Positions 34,439 through 45,295 of a stretch of DNA of 64,000 nt are shown here, piece by piece (position 1 is the first letter of the stretch; each line of letters starts with the position of its first letter). The translations under genes were made by a program, and so were the position numbers. Origin of the DNA: Xylogone sp. PMI_703 (Eukaryota > Ascomycota > Leotiomycetes); assembly GCA_021399445.1 (NCBI GenBank), contig JAJTUQ010000004.1, forward strand, positions 6,200,001 through 6,264,000. Reading direction: 5' to 3'. Below the pieces are notes generated by a model that had not been told where the DNA came from, did no database searches, and worked only from the letters and a program-made list of their open reading frames with translations.

Positions 34439-37360
34439 ATGCCAGAGGAAGGTACACCGCTGAACGACGGCCCTGACGCTAGACCGAGGGCTTCCAATGC
34501 TCCGTCAAATCCGAAACAACGCCAGGTCAAGAATAACTCTCAGTCGGGCTCTCGAAAACTAGCCCGACAGGCCTGCACAGCATGCAGAGTCAAAAAGATC
34601 CGTTGTGATGCAACGAGGCCCAAATGTGCATACTGTACTAGTCATGGCTGTCCATGTATATTTCCTCCAATGTATAAGAGGGCCTTGTGTTCTCAAAGGT
34701 AGACATATCATCTTTTCTTTCCTTGCTCGCCATAGTCCATCCTCTTGTGTGTTGGCTGATCACAAATTCTCTGTAGCTATGTCGACGCCTTGCAGGAGAA
34801 AGTCAGAGAGTATGAGGCCATATGCTCTAAGAGTCAGCTTGTTTCCAGCCTCAGAAATGATGGGAACACCATGACTCCGGAGCAGCAATCAATGCAGTCA
34901 TTAGGGCAGCAACAGTACTATCACCATTCGGAGCAAAGAAATCTCGTAGAGAAAAGCGTTCTATCCGTTTCCGGTGAGGAAGACGAGGAACCTGTCGATA
35001 ATAGAGATGATAATTCGCCAATAACTGATGGTATGGTCCAGTATACTGCGGCGTCACCAGAGAGGTCTGATGACGACGGCTTCTTTACTGAATCATCAAA
35101 TCTGCATTTCGCGATGAGCCTTACAATGACAGTTCAGAGATGGAAACTTTCTTATGAGGGTGACTGTGTGCGGAGAGACTGTGAGGACAACCAGGAGAAA
35201 ACAAACCTACAAAGTTCATCAAACCAGCCGAAAGCTTCGGGACGTGATATTACTCTGCGGGACTTCTCCGAGCATGACGACAACGGAGATCTGTTCCAGC
35301 AAACTTTGGCTTCTCCAGAGTTACAATCACTGCCACTAAGACATATGGCTGAGAATCTGTTTGATCGCTACTTCAGAATCGTAAATATCGCTTGGCCATT
35401 CCTCCTCGAGGATGTTACTAGAGATAGATTCAACAGGATGTGGATGTCCTCGAAGCCTCAAAATCCGGTGTGGATGGCCCAAATTAATCTAATTATGAGT
35501 CTGGCGTGCCAGTTCTATGAGGAAATTGCCGTGGGTAATGAATCCCTCCCCAAAATGTATGAAGCCGGGAAGCAGTTCTATCGTCGTGCAAGAGGTTTCA
35601 TGATCCCCACTATGCTTACTGGCAACAGTATTGGGATGCTCCAGAATCTCCTGCTCATGGTGCAGTACCAGCAAGGTACTCTGAGGGCAAATCAGTGTTG
35701 GCTGACAATCGGATACGCCGTCCGGATGGCGCAAGGTCTGGGGCTGCATATTACCATATCTGAAGATAAATCATTAAGCGTACTAGAAGTCGAGTTACGG
35801 AAGAGGTTATGGTGGGGATGTTTCTGTCTTGACCGGTAAGTGGAACAATATGTGGTTTCTCTCGCAGCTCCTAATCATCACCATCAGAGTCTCTAGTATG
35901 ATATACGGGGGGCCGCTTGGGATCTCACAGGTTGCTCCCTGTAATTTTGTCGACGAACTCCCTAAGCCCATTGACGATGAGTATTTAGCCCAAGATCAGG
36001 GACAGCCAAGAAACGTCCCCTCAGTCAACGCCTTTCTTGGGTGCAACGTCAAACTCTACTCTATCATGGACGGCATCTTGGAGAAGCTCTCTAAAATATC
36101 AAATGTTCAAAAGCGTCAGGACATGGCTAGTGGTACACCTTCGAGTTTTCAAGGAACAACACCTATTGAAAATAATGCATTTCAATTCCTTACCAACATT
36201 ATACAAGTCGACGAATCACTTTCAAACTGGCACGCAAAACTCCCTAATTATCTCGGATTTCCCTTAGACAAGGTGACCTGGGATGGCTGTGATGATGGTA
36301 TCTCTCCCCAAATCCAGCGCCAGAGGAATATCCTCCGGGCACGATTCCTCGGTATGCGCGTCCTCCTCCACCGACAGAACATCCTTGCCCTTCTCCAAAA
36401 TTTGGACCAAAGAATATATTACCATGGCACTACAAACTCTTGGCTTGCGCTATTCTCAAATGTTACCTCTGCTGCTAGCAATACCCCGCTCGTAGAGGAG
36501 GCAGGCGCGCGGCAGCCGCCACTAGAAATTGTACTTGCTCGCCACAGTGCCAGGATCTGCGTGTCTTCTGCCCTTCTCCAAATCGAATCTATTGACGCTA
36601 CACGGCCCTTGCGGAGCACCGGAGCTTGGTGGTGGAATTTTCATTGTGAGTCTTCACTCCAATAGTTCTGCCCCATTCCATCATCTCATTCATAGCTGCT
36701 TCAGTGAAAAAGATATTGACAGAAGTCTAGTTCTGTTTAATTCCTTGTGCGTCTTGATTGGTGCCATGGCTATGAAGCCTGATGATATAGCAGCAGTTGC
36801 CCCTGATATACAAAAAGTAAAGGCAATGGTCGAGCGTGGTCTTCGTAACATTCATGAGTTGGGCGAGCGAGGTGGTGAGAGCGTATGGCACAGTGAAAGG
36901 ATGCTACGGCGTTTAATACGGACCACGCAACAAGGTGTTCATGTAAGTTGTTGGCACGCACGCATGCTAACTGCCCTTTTGACCTTCCATCTTTTGACAT
37001 CTTCGCCAGGCAGAAACAAGTTCAGATGGCCAACCCAGGATCGATACTACGTGTGAAGGCATGTCAGATTTCTGGGATACTCTCACGACAGTGGGTGGTC
37101 TTATGACCACACCAAGGGACAATCCCAACGATGCGTATCTAAACTGTTTCTCACCCAAAGACTCCAGTGCCGCACCTTTACCCAGTGGTGCAGGAGTCGA
37201 GAAGTGCTCGCCCGAAGTGGACATGGGGGAGATCTTGCCGTTAGATCTCGGGGGTGGTAATGACCTCAGCAGTTTCACGAGCGGAATTTCGGACTTGAAT
37301 CCTCTGGAAGGACTATTTCAGGCTTCACCTGGTGAATGGTGTATACTTGATAAGTCGTAA
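34439..37360 (+). CDS. Zn2Cys6 transcription factor with fungal_trans domain, five exons
   Basis: Exons 34,439-34,698, 34,777-35,835, 35,897-36,645, 36,731-36,942 and 37,010-37,360 give 876 residues without a break. The Zn2Cys6 cluster is at residues 40-67 (QACTACRVKKIRCDATRPKC then CTSHGCPC), followed after the first intron by a coiled-coil dimerisation start (YVDALQEKVREYE). The fungal_trans middle domain includes LFDRYFRIVNIAWPFLLEDV, MLQNLLLMVQYQQGTLRANQ and a RLWWGCFCLDRMIYGGPLG block. Introns are 61-85 bp. It shares a promoter with the P450 and lies next to the reductase/dehydrogenase pair, so it is the best candidate for the local regulator. The factor at 28,569 is broken, so this one is the only intact regulator of the group. 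Confidence 0.88.
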
Positions 37361-37733
37361 TAGTCTCTTTTATATTATGATGTTGTAAATATTTGTTGGG
37401 AATGTTTAAATCTGTACTACAATAAAGACATTAAGTTAGCCTACCCAAGTCTTCGCTGTCTTTGGACCATTGAACTGTATTTACATTATCAATCATTTTG
37501 TTTTGCGATTAGAGGATTGTCAACACTTATGTGAGAATAATTGAATCAAATCTAGGACACAACTACTAAACTCTATTGCTACAGATAAAACAGCGTGAGC
37601 AAGATACCACAACAAGCATCTGGTTCCAAGACATGTAGAAGATTGGCGGCACATTGAGTTTAAGCTCTATTCGTGCTATGTTAAAGCTACTGTATTATAT
37701 TGCTCACACTCTCTAACGTTCAACCTCTTATAT
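37361..37733. other. Convergent 3' spacer
   Basis: The 373 bp lie between the stop codons of the regulator and the reductase. It is AT-leaning, holds the 3' ends of both genes and nothing else I can support. Confidence 0.45.
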
Positions 37734-38729
37734 CTAACCTTCATTGAACTTCAACTCCACGCCACCATATCGCTGACCTTTGATGGGTACCTGACGGGTG
37801 ATGTCCTCAAGGTGTTGCAGCTCCTCCTCGGTCAGTCTCACATCCGTACAGTTCTGTACGACCCACTCCGGCTTCTCAGCACCAGGGACAGGAATGATGA
37901 CGCCCAAGCCGTTGCGACGGCTCTGGGCACGCACCCAGGCAATGGCAATCTGCGGGACCGCAACTCCCTTCTGCCGGGCAAGCTTGGCCACCTCGTCAGT
38001 CAATTGTAGGTTGGACTTGAGTGCATCCTCCTGGAATCGAGGGAAGCGGCGCAAATGCTCGGGCAGATCTTTGGTGGCCATATTTTGCCGCAATGTGCCC
38101 GAGAGGCCTCCACGGCTGAGCGGCGCGTAGGCAATGATAGGAATACCCAGCTCAGCACACGTTGCCGCGACGTTGTTGTGGAGAATATCCGTCGACCACA
38201 GCGATAGCTCGACCTCGACCTGTGCAATGGGGTGAACCTTAACGGCGCGCCGGATCGTGTCAGCCCGCACCTCACTAAGCCCAATTCCCTTGATCTTTCC
38301 CTCCTTGACAAGCTCTGCCAGGACACCAATGGTCTCTTCAATAGGCGTGTCGGGGTCAACGCGGGCACACTCGAAGATATCCAGTGACTTTTTCCCATCA
38401 AGAACCCTGATGCACTCGTCCACTGACCGACGAACTCCCTTCTCAGTGCCGTCAAAGATAGTTGTGCCCGGCGTGCGTCCGCCCTTGATGCAAAGCAAGA
38501 CCTGGTCAGCCCTTTCAGGGTACTTTGTGAAGTAGGCGTTGAGGAGGTGCAGCGAATTTGCCTCAGGAGTACCGTAGAATTCTCCTCCATTCCAATACCT
38601 AGCCCCGCACTCAAATGCGGCGTCCATGGCTGCGAAGCAATCCTCATATGACATTGGATCAGTGGGCCGAGTGAGGCCCATGAGCCCGTAGCCAACAGGG
38701 CCAACTTCGTGGTTAAGAATGGTCGTCAT
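37734..38729 (-). CDS. Aldo/keto reductase, pyridoxal reductase-like
   Basis: An intronless gene of 331 residues from the ATG at 38,729; an upstream in-frame ATG at 38,753 would add eight. It has the TIM-barrel aldo/keto reductase layout: an early GYGLMGLT strand, catalytic-type Tyr in GGEFYGTPE, Lys in LLCIKGG, FECARVDPDTPIEETI, GLSEVRADTIRRA, and the C-terminal NADPH-contact region VIIPVPGAEKPEW. The FECARVDP block and overall order fit the fungal pyridoxal reductase branch (Plr1 of fission yeast), which reduces pyridoxal with NADPH; several relatives act on other aldehydes. It is transcribed away from the aldehyde dehydrogenase at 39,471 through a shared promoter, suggesting work on the same aldehyde-type intermediates. 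Confidence 0.88.
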   Translation of the reverse strand: MTTILNHEVGPVGYGLMGLTRPTDPMSYEDCFAAMDAAFECGARYWNGGEFYGTPEANSLHLLNAYFTKYPERADQVLLCIKGGRTPGTTIFDGTEKGVRRSVDECIRVLDGKKSLDIFECARVDPDTPIEETIGVLAELVKEGKIKGIGLSEVRADTIRRAVKVHPIAQVEVELSLWSTDILHNNVAATCAELGIPIIAYAPLSRGGLSGTLRQNMATKDLPEHLRRFPRFQEDALKSNLQLTDEVAKLARQKGVAVPQIAIAWVRAQSRRNGLGVIIPVPGAEKPEWVVQNCTDVRLTEEELQHLEDITRQVPIKGQRYGGVELKFNEG

Positions 38730-38904
38730 CGTGTGTTGATTGCAATGAATCATTCAGGAGATTGCTACTTACATAGAGGGAGTGAATGTGCTACATTGAG
38801 CCCATATGTATTATGTGTATATTCCAAAAAGAAGTAGCGTAAAATTCATGCGATCAAGCCACTTCCGGCGTGAGTCCGTCGTTTGCTGGTGTTGGAGATT
38901 TGAT

Positions 38905-38921
38905 CCGGAGTGCCCCTCCGG
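38905..38921. promoter_or_regulatory. CGGAG-N5-CTCCG palindrome, site 1
   Basis: The sequence CCGGAGTGCCCCTCCGG is a perfect 6+6 inverted repeat around five bases. It carries CGG and CCG ends at the spacing CGG-N9-CCG, the form recognised by many Zn2Cys6 dimers. It sits 175 bp upstream of the reductase ATG. Confidence 0.6.
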
Positions 38922-38947
38922 AAGGTCTTTAGGCCTTGAGAGACATT

Positions 38948-38962
38948 CGGAGTCGAACTCCG
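38948..38962. promoter_or_regulatory. CGGAG-N5-CTCCG palindrome, site 2
   Basis: CGGAGTCGAACTCCG repeats the same half sites and spacing as site 1 with a different core. Its centre is 42 bp from that of site 1, about four turns of B-DNA, so two dimers would lie on one face of the helix. Confidence 0.6.
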
Positions 38963-39470
38963 GAGAATCATGGAAACGACCATTAGACGAGACGCAAGCC
39001 CCTTGATTACTAAAAATTTCATGGCAGTCAGTGAGTGTTGCGAATCACTTCATCCCACGGTAGAAACAGCCTCAACATATATATTCTACGTAAAGTATCT
39101 ATCATAGTAACTAAAATATAAAGCTTGGGCATCTTTAAGTAGCTTAGAATAAAACCATTCAAGTTATGCGTGGTTGTTAAGTATTCTAATACAACCTATT
39201 ATTCGTAGGTAATTGAGATCTGAGAGTCAGCTTGGCATAGTCCTAAAACTTAATACTATTCAAGTAGTTTTTTGCAAGTGCTGGGGCAATATCGGGCCCC
39301 GGGGAGTCTCACTGTTGGAACCGTATTCAGTAGGACCGTGATATTATTAATACAGACATTCAAGCAGCGTCAAGGTCCTACAAAGAACGGAGTCCCCTGC
39401 TAGAACAACATATTACTCTCATAGTCGGTCTAACCTCCAGACCCCAGCTTACATCTTTCATCACCCGAAC

Positions 39471-40937
39471 ATGGCTCTGCCTAAGATTGAAAACTGCATG
39501 CCCAAGCACTTGGACTTGTACTATGGCGGCGAATGGCACGCACCAAGAGATGGGCATTATCACGAGACATACTGCCCCGGTGATGGACACGTAATTACCA
39601 AAGTTGCCTTTGCTGGAACACGAGATACTGAGGCTGCTATTGAGGCTGCACATGGAGCGTTTGCTTCATGGCGTGCGGTGCCTTCAATTGAGAGAGGCAG
39701 GATCTTGAGAAAGGCCGCGCAGATCCTCCGTGACCATGGACAGGAGCTGGCTTTGCTTGATGCTCTCAATACAGGTAACCCTGTGGCCATCATGGCCCAG
39801 GATGCCAATATGGCTGCTGACCATCTCGACTACTTCGCTGGCCTCATCCCCGCCATCCATGGCGAGACAACACATCTTGATGATGACAGCTTCAACTACA
39901 CGGTCCGCGAGCCCTTGGGTGTCGTTGCGCGCATTATTGCCTCGAACCACCCGCTCATGTTTGCCGCCACCCGCTTGTCTGCCGCCCTGGCAGTGGGCAA
40001 TACCGTCGTCCTCAAGACTCCTGAGCAGGCACCGCTCTCCGCCCTTCGTCTTGTCGAGCTTATCGGGGGCCTTTTCCCTCCCGGTATCCTCAATGTCCTT
40101 CCCGGCGGTATTGAGTGCGGCAAGACACTCTCAACCCACAAGCTGGTGAGCAAAGTCACATTAACGGGCAGCGTCCCAACCGGCAAGGCCATCCAGAAAG
40201 CAGCAGCAGAGACGCTAAAGCTGACCTCCTTCGAGCTTGGAGGCAAGAACGCCTTGGTGGCCTACCCAGATACTGATCTCGACAAGTTGGTCGATGGCAT
40301 CGTCCGCGGCATGAACTGGGGCTGGTGCGGCCAGTCCTGTGGCTCGACATCGCGCGTGTTCCTTCACGAGTCACACCACGACGTTGTACTTGCACGTGTC
40401 AAGGAGCAGGTCGAGAAGTTGTTCCGACCAGGCAATCCCATTGATGCTACTACAACGATGGGCGCGATGGTCAGTAAGGCTGCCCAGGATCGCGTGCTGG
40501 GTTATATTGCCATCGCTGAAAAAGAGGGAGCTCGCCTCGTCACTGGAGGTAAGGTCCCAGTGACAGCAGACACTCAAGGAGGGTACTTCGTACAGCCAAC
40601 AATCTTTGCCGATGTAAAGCAGACTATGCGGATCGCGAATGAGGAGGTCTTTGGTCCTGTGTTATCAGTATTTAAATGGACGGATGAGGAGCAGTTATAC
40701 ATGGATGTAAACGCCGTCGACTACGGCTTGACTGGAGCGGTCTTCACATCAGATATCAAGACCGCGCAGACTGCTGTACGCAAAATCCAAGCGGGCACAG
40801 TGTGGGTGAATACAAGCAGCACGCACTATCATGGCATGCCATTTGGTGGATATAAGCAATCTGGCATCGGACGCGAGGATACTTTTGAGGAAATGCGTGA
40901 GATGACTCAGACTAAGGCTGTTCATGTCAAGCTATAG
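39471..40937 (+). CDS. Aldehyde dehydrogenase, betaine-aldehyde-dehydrogenase-like
   Basis: A single exon of 488 residues, the usual length for NAD(P)-dependent aldehyde dehydrogenases. Landmarks are the oxyanion-hole Asn in IIASNHPLMFA (most relatives have PWNFP), the cofactor Lys in VLKTPEQAPL, the TGSVPTGKAI nucleotide loop, the general-base Glu in FELGGKNA, the nucleophile Cys in GQSCGSTSR and NEEVFGPVLSVF near the end. It oxidises an aldehyde to the acid; similarity is nearest to the betaine-aldehyde/ALDH9 type but the substrate is open. It shares its promoter with the reductase at 37,734. Start chosen at the ATG at 39,471, which leads straight into the conserved N-terminal strand LYYGGEWHAPRDG. 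Confidence 0.9.
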   Translation: MALPKIENCMPKHLDLYYGGEWHAPRDGHYHETYCPGDGHVITKVAFAGTRDTEAAIEAAHGAFASWRAVPSIERGRILRKAAQILRDHGQELALLDALNTGNPVAIMAQDANMAADHLDYFAGLIPAIHGETTHLDDDSFNYTVREPLGVVARIIASNHPLMFAATRLSAALAVGNTVVLKTPEQAPLSALRLVELIGGLFPPGILNVLPGGIECGKTLSTHKLVSKVTLTGSVPTGKAIQKAAAETLKLTSFELGGKNALVAYPDTDLDKLVDGIVRGMNWGWCGQSCGSTSRVFLHESHHDVVLARVKEQVEKLFRPGNPIDATTTMGAMVSKAAQDRVLGYIAIAEKEGARLVTGGKVPVTADTQGGYFVQPTIFADVKQTMRIANEEVFGPVLSVFKWTDEEQLYMDVNAVDYGLTGAVFTSDIKTAQTAVRKIQAGTVWVNTSSTHYHGMPFGGYKQSGIGREDTFEEMREMTQTKAVHVKL

Positions 40938-41012
40938 ATGAAAAATAAAAAGGCAAATTGAAGTAGTTAGTATTCAAGTTAGAAATTAATCAAATTTATT
41001 TTGTGTAGGTGA

Positions 41013-41139
41013 TTGTCAGCTCACACGGGAAAAGATTCTGAGAGCATATAGCTACAGAATACTGCCGTGCCCTGCCGCCTACGCCGCACCCCGGAATATT
41101 ATCATGCCGCTCCGCCTCCACACTCCATACAAGTATGCC
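41013..41139. repeat. Dispersed non-coding repeat, copy B (internally deleted)
   Basis: It starts CAGCTCACACGGGA like the left end of copy C and then jumps to CTACAGAATACTGCCG and CTGCCGCCTACGCCGCACCC, which copy A also has. Compared with copy A about 80 bp are missing between the two parts. Confidence 0.65.
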
Positions 41140-41757
41140 AAGAGTAGTCACAAGGCTATCGTGATCATGACTTTATGAGAGTTAAGATCCATATTGCTTT
41201 CTATAGACATTGTTGTATGCATCGGTCTTCTTAGATATGTAACCTGCATGTATATATACATATAAAGTTATATGCATATGCAGAAGAGCCAAGTGTCAAA
41301 AGATGACTCTGGCGATACTAGATAACACCAGCTAATAAATGATCTCTTCCAGGAGGTTTTGGCTGATATGTATTAGAATATTTGTGCGATGAACCACGTG
41401 TATAACGAGAAAACAGAGTTGAACTAAATTTTCTATTCTATGATAGAACTAAAGTATAATTTACGTTGAAGATTGGATGATTAACTATCGAGAAGTGAGC
41501 TCACTATATTGAGATCTCTAACCTATGCTGAATAAGTTAATCATTAATGATCTCTGTAACACTATTCTGTATGGTTGAAGTTAAGGCTTTCACTGGCTGA
41601 TATGTAACGAGGGATGCCTGATACGTTATATTCCGTACAATCTCAGGCTTAAGCAAATAACCTACGACAAAGAAACTATAGGTTTACAAGGTCAAGATAC
41701 TCAATTTGGCGATGCTAAAGTACTAATATCTCACGTTGTTGAGATTAACAAAAATGC
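41140..41757. other. Gene-free spacer
   Basis: AT-leaning DNA between the dispersed repeat and the hydrolase stop codon, with small palindromic AT patches (near 41,250-41,285). No gene or RNA seen. Confidence 0.4.
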
Positions 41758-42782
41758 CTAAGCTGTTGGATAATCTCTCTGCAACACGTTATCCAAATCC
41801 TTCTTCCACTTGCTAGTCTTGAACCCATTCAACGGCGTTGGATATTCGGGCATCCGGCCCCTGAGGTACGAATCGTGAGCCAACGCGACGAGTACACACC
41901 CCTCTGACTGCTTCTCCAACCGGCGAATCGTCCCAATAGTCTCCTTGGCCACATCGGCGTCGAGATGGAAACCCTTCGGGCCAACAGGCCCGCACGTCAC
42001 GCTCATATGTCTAGTATGCATCAGCAAAGAGCGGTGATGGCAGCAATCGCCTCCCATCACAACCCACTCATCGGATCCCGTGAGTGCTACGCCCGCCATA
42101 TGTCCTGGCAGGTGTCCTGGGGCGTCGATGAGGTAGAAGCTGCCGTCGCCGAAAAAATCATAAGCTCGTGCAAACGGGCCCCAAGGATGCCAGTCATCAG
42201 ACTCAAAGCTCAGTTCATGGTAGTGGGGATGCTCTGTTACTGATGATAAGAAGGGGGAGTTTGAGTCACGTGGCCAACCAACACCTGATATAGCCTTGCT
42301 GCCCGGCCCAGCAAGCATCACGGCCTTGGGGAATCTATTGGGGTCCCCTACGTGGTCGAAGTGAATATGACTGAGGACCACGGTACTGATAGATGAGGGC
42401 GACACTGGTCCGTCTTCGAGGAGTTCCTTGATGTCCTTTATCACAAGGGGCTCGATGTATTTGTATTGTGCCTGGATCACAACCGGAACGTTCTCAAGAT
42501 CCTGTAGTATCTCTTAGTCATATTTCTTGTGTTGTGCAGGAAAGACTGTGCCCATCTAGTGGCAGAAGGAAGGGGGCAAACTTTTCTCAGCCCGAGGTCA
42601 AAGAGAACATTCTTTCCTGAGTGATGGCGAATCAGAAAGCTATAGTCAGGATAAGTGCTCCGTGCTTTCAACAAGTCATTATCTCCATCTTCAAACAGCC
42701 AACGATCCGGATGCGTAAGCTGCCCTGTTGGCAAAGCAAAAACCTCAACAGGTGGTGCATTAAGGCTAGGAAGAGAAGACAT
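41758..42782 (-). CDS. Metallo-beta-lactamase-fold hydrolase, two exons
   Basis: Exons 42,782-42,582 and 42,501-41,758, joined over an 80-bp intron, give 314 residues. The zinc-binding signature is complete: SHIHFDHVG (HxHxDH), a second His in PGHLPGHMAG, a metal Asp in VVMGGDCCHH and a late His in ALAHDSY. N-terminal blocks LPTGQLTHPD and FLIRHHSGKNVLFDLGLRK fit the branch that includes lactonases such as AiiA-type enzymes. It therefore probably opens a lactone or hydrolyses an ester or thioester, in the cytosol, since no signal peptide is seen. It may belong with the P450, reductase and dehydrogenase to its left; that is inference from position. The frame is intact. Confidence 0.87.
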
Positions 42783-42889
42783 AGCGTAGCTGCTGGGGGG
42801 TGCCGGATATTCTTTACCGAGTCATAGAGCTGTGAAGCATGAACACATGGGGATTTTCAACATTTAGTAGGTTTATCCCAGACTAGAGA

Positions 42890-43290
42890 TGCACTCAATC
42901 GCAATGCGTATTCTCGGAGTCAATATGCGTGTAGGCGCTCCCTCCTGGAGCTTCCATAAGGATGTTCCCGATCCTTCCACGCGACGCTCTAGCTTTGCTA
43001 GCGCAGCCCCATTCTCATTATAGTTGAACCCAGCGTTAGCTAGCATAAGAGAAGAGTTTACACAACATTTATCTTCAAATTCCAGCTTGAAATATATTAT
43101 TAGTTTTTCTATATAGAGGCATTCCATTGTACCCACAAGACGGAGAGTCATGCCAATGACAAGACCTAGAAAGGCTAGGCCACTGATACCTTCGCTCTAG
43201 CCGCGTTGCTGACAAAGATGATCGGAAGAGCGAGCAAAAACATGTAGGTGGGTGCCATAGACAATAGCAAGATAGACGGAAGCTATAAAA
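42890..43290 (-). pseudogene. Relic of an MFS multidrug-type transporter
   Basis: The minus strand near 43,170-43,285 reads SVYLAIVYGTH, then QQRG, a stop, and SEGISGLAFLGLVIGM, which is the sixth-to-seventh helix region of DHA1-type fungal drug transporters (usual form QQRGWSEGISGL). The frame continues leftward to about 42,890 with decaying similarity. Only about 100 residues survive of a protein near 500, with at least one stop. Confidence 0.6.
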
Positions 43291-44634
43291 ACGATGGGCT
43301 CTAAGCAAAGAAGCACTTATGGTTGAATTGAAGATTTGCGGAAAGCTGCTGCTGGCTCATCGCTCCCGCTCTTCTACTGGAGGGGAGGGTACTCAGATGG
43401 CGTGCCAGCACCCGTGAAGTAGTCGGCGGGTACAAAATATTTCAGGTGCAACAGGCGCGGCATTTGCCTTGAGCTCTGAGAAAGCCGAAGAAGTGGTCAA
43501 TGGCTGGTTGAAGTTTTGGCCGATTTTGTATCGAGGGTAAGTGACTTGCAAGGTGTGCACTTATCCTCGGGGGCCATCGCCTTGCTATTTAATACTCAAG
43601 ATGGGCCCGTACGAAATCAACAAAACAAATAACACCAAATTTTGTAGCAAGGCCTTCTAGTGTATCACCGACAATTGATGTTGCTGTACTGTACCGTGGC
43701 TCAGTTATATATACTGTCTTCTAGCCAAAAATCTAGAATGCTGTAGGCTCAGCTGCCAACAGCTGCACCTGCTTTTGCATACATCAAGCTGAACGGTTTT
43801 CCCTTTCGTCCATGAGCTTCTCTCCTATGATGTTGACCATAACGGTGTAGGGATAAGTATTATCGACTCCTTTATCATTGCTAGATAAATCACCGACCTT
43901 AGGTGCCTTGAGATCTTGAGGGCTGGCGTGGCATCCATCTCAATGACCAGTTGCTCCCGCACTCACTGCTTGACCTTTCTCCGTCATAGTACCAGTATTA
44001 AATCGAGCCCCATGGATGATACAAAGGTCCTAACCCTCGCCGAATTATTGCGTTCTGAGACGAGTTGATGCGTCATATCTACCAAGCCCACACCTTCATG
44101 CATAGCCATCATTGCACCGGAGGGCATGTTAACACCACTACCTGTTGCTGCCATTATTTTCTTCTTGTCGAAAATTTCCCTATTAAAAGTTGTCATTTAA
44201 CCCGTGCTCTTTCATCCACTTTACAGTCTCATACACATAATCAAACATGACGAACACCCAGTCCCAGTTACAGTACGTCTACTTCGGCGTCTTCGTGAAG
44301 AAAAGACTCAATCGTGGCTAAGCCGTCGTGAGGAATTCGGAAGATAACTTCTACGAATCTACTATTTCTTCCACGCTCAGCTCATTCCTTACCCAATAGT
44401 TACCACTCCCCCTAGCACAGACGGTGAAGCACTGGTCTTACGTTCAGCCTCAAAATAGCTTGGAGGATATGTTGTACCTTTTTCAGGCATGACCGAGTGG
44501 CAAAGTATTCAACCGCACGCTCTACAACACGAAGGGCGTAAGGAGTTTCTGTGGGCTCTGACAAGGGGTTCATAAGTATCTTATACTTTGAGCTAAGGTT
44601 GTTTACTTGTAGAGATCGTTCGAACCGTCAAATT
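43291..44634. other. Gene-poor stretch with unassigned coding scraps
   Basis: I find only short open frames. Plus-strand 43,445-43,530 reads protein-like (ALSSEKAEEVVNGWLKFWP) but stops soon after. A plus-strand ATG at 44,247 opens a frame of 25 codons. None can be tied to a family. The region probably holds remains of lost genes. Confidence 0.35.
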
Positions 44635-44862
44635 ATTTCATTCCACTTCCACAACACTATTTATAGTGGAATGGGCCTCTCTGAAGATACGTGGTGGATT
44701 GCGATTGCAATGACCTGGTCCCAACAGTTTACATTCCTTCCTCTTCTCATTCTTCTCCTTAGGCTCTAACACAATATGTTCTGTATTGATACAAGTCGGA
44801 CTATGACAAAGATGACTTGCGTATTCTCCATAATATATCATCCTGTAGACTTCAGCTGACAA
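44635..44862 (-). pseudogene. Fragment with His-Me-finger nuclease zinc-binding motif
   Basis: The minus strand reads YYGEYASHLCHSPTCINTEH followed by IVLEPKEKNEKRKEC, then LGPGHCNRNPP. The pattern S-H-L-C-x4-C-[IV]-N-x2-H-x5-E-x3-N-x4-R is that of the zinc-binding loop region found in His-Me finger (HNH-like) nucleases of fungi and homing endonucleases. Upstream residues are blocked by stops and no full nuclease is present. Likely the remnant of a mobile or nuclease-bearing gene. Confidence 0.55.
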
Positions 44863-45164
44863 CTATAACTCAAGAAGTTAGAATGTAATCTTAGGCTAAG
44901 AGGAGGAATAATAAGTTAATTTACCTTATATGCAATGACTACTAAACGTTGTACAGATTGATATTTTACTTTTTGGCTTCTTGTCTTGATTAGGCTTTAC
45001 TCGAGTTCTTTTAAAAACAAGAGGTGCAATCTGAACATATCTGTTAGACTGTAGACCGTACGGTCTGGCCTGAGTGCTGATCTTTGGGGACTATTTTTTA
45101 AGAGCAGACTGTATAGTCCAGGTTAGACACTTTAATCACTTTAGGAAATTTTAGAATTAAGACT

Positions 45165-45295
45165 TGTCGGTTCACACGAAATCGTGGTAACTATCGTACA
45201 CAACCAAGCCCACGTTAAGGGTGCATTACGTATATTGACTGAAATACGAAGATCCTATGTGTAGGTAGTACCTACGAACAAATATAACTAGTTGC
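45165..45295. repeat. Dispersed non-coding repeat, copy C
   Basis: It shares the left half of copy A in the same order (TTCACAC, GGTAACTATCGTACAC, CGTTAAGGGTGCATTACG, CCTACGAACAAATATA) with scattered substitutions. It lacks the ACTGCCG block. Non-coding. Confidence 0.55.

Larger units (their letters stand above)
38730..39470. promoter_or_regulatory. Divergent promoter of reductase and aldehyde dehydrogenase
   Basis: The 741-bp spacer holds the control regions of two genes read in opposite directions. Its left part contains three CGG...CCG inverted pairs: CGG-N7-CCG near 38,867-38,879 and two CGGAG-N5-CTCCG palindromes listed separately. The right part towards the dehydrogenase is AT-leaning and plain. 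Confidence 0.6.

Noticed and set aside
38890..39005. Possible tRNA gene on the minus strand (TCTAATGGT box and GGAGTTCGACTCC box)
   Set aside because: The two boxes are too close for an anticodon arm, the T stem does not pair, and the second box is better explained as one of two CGGAG-N5-CTCCG palindromes.
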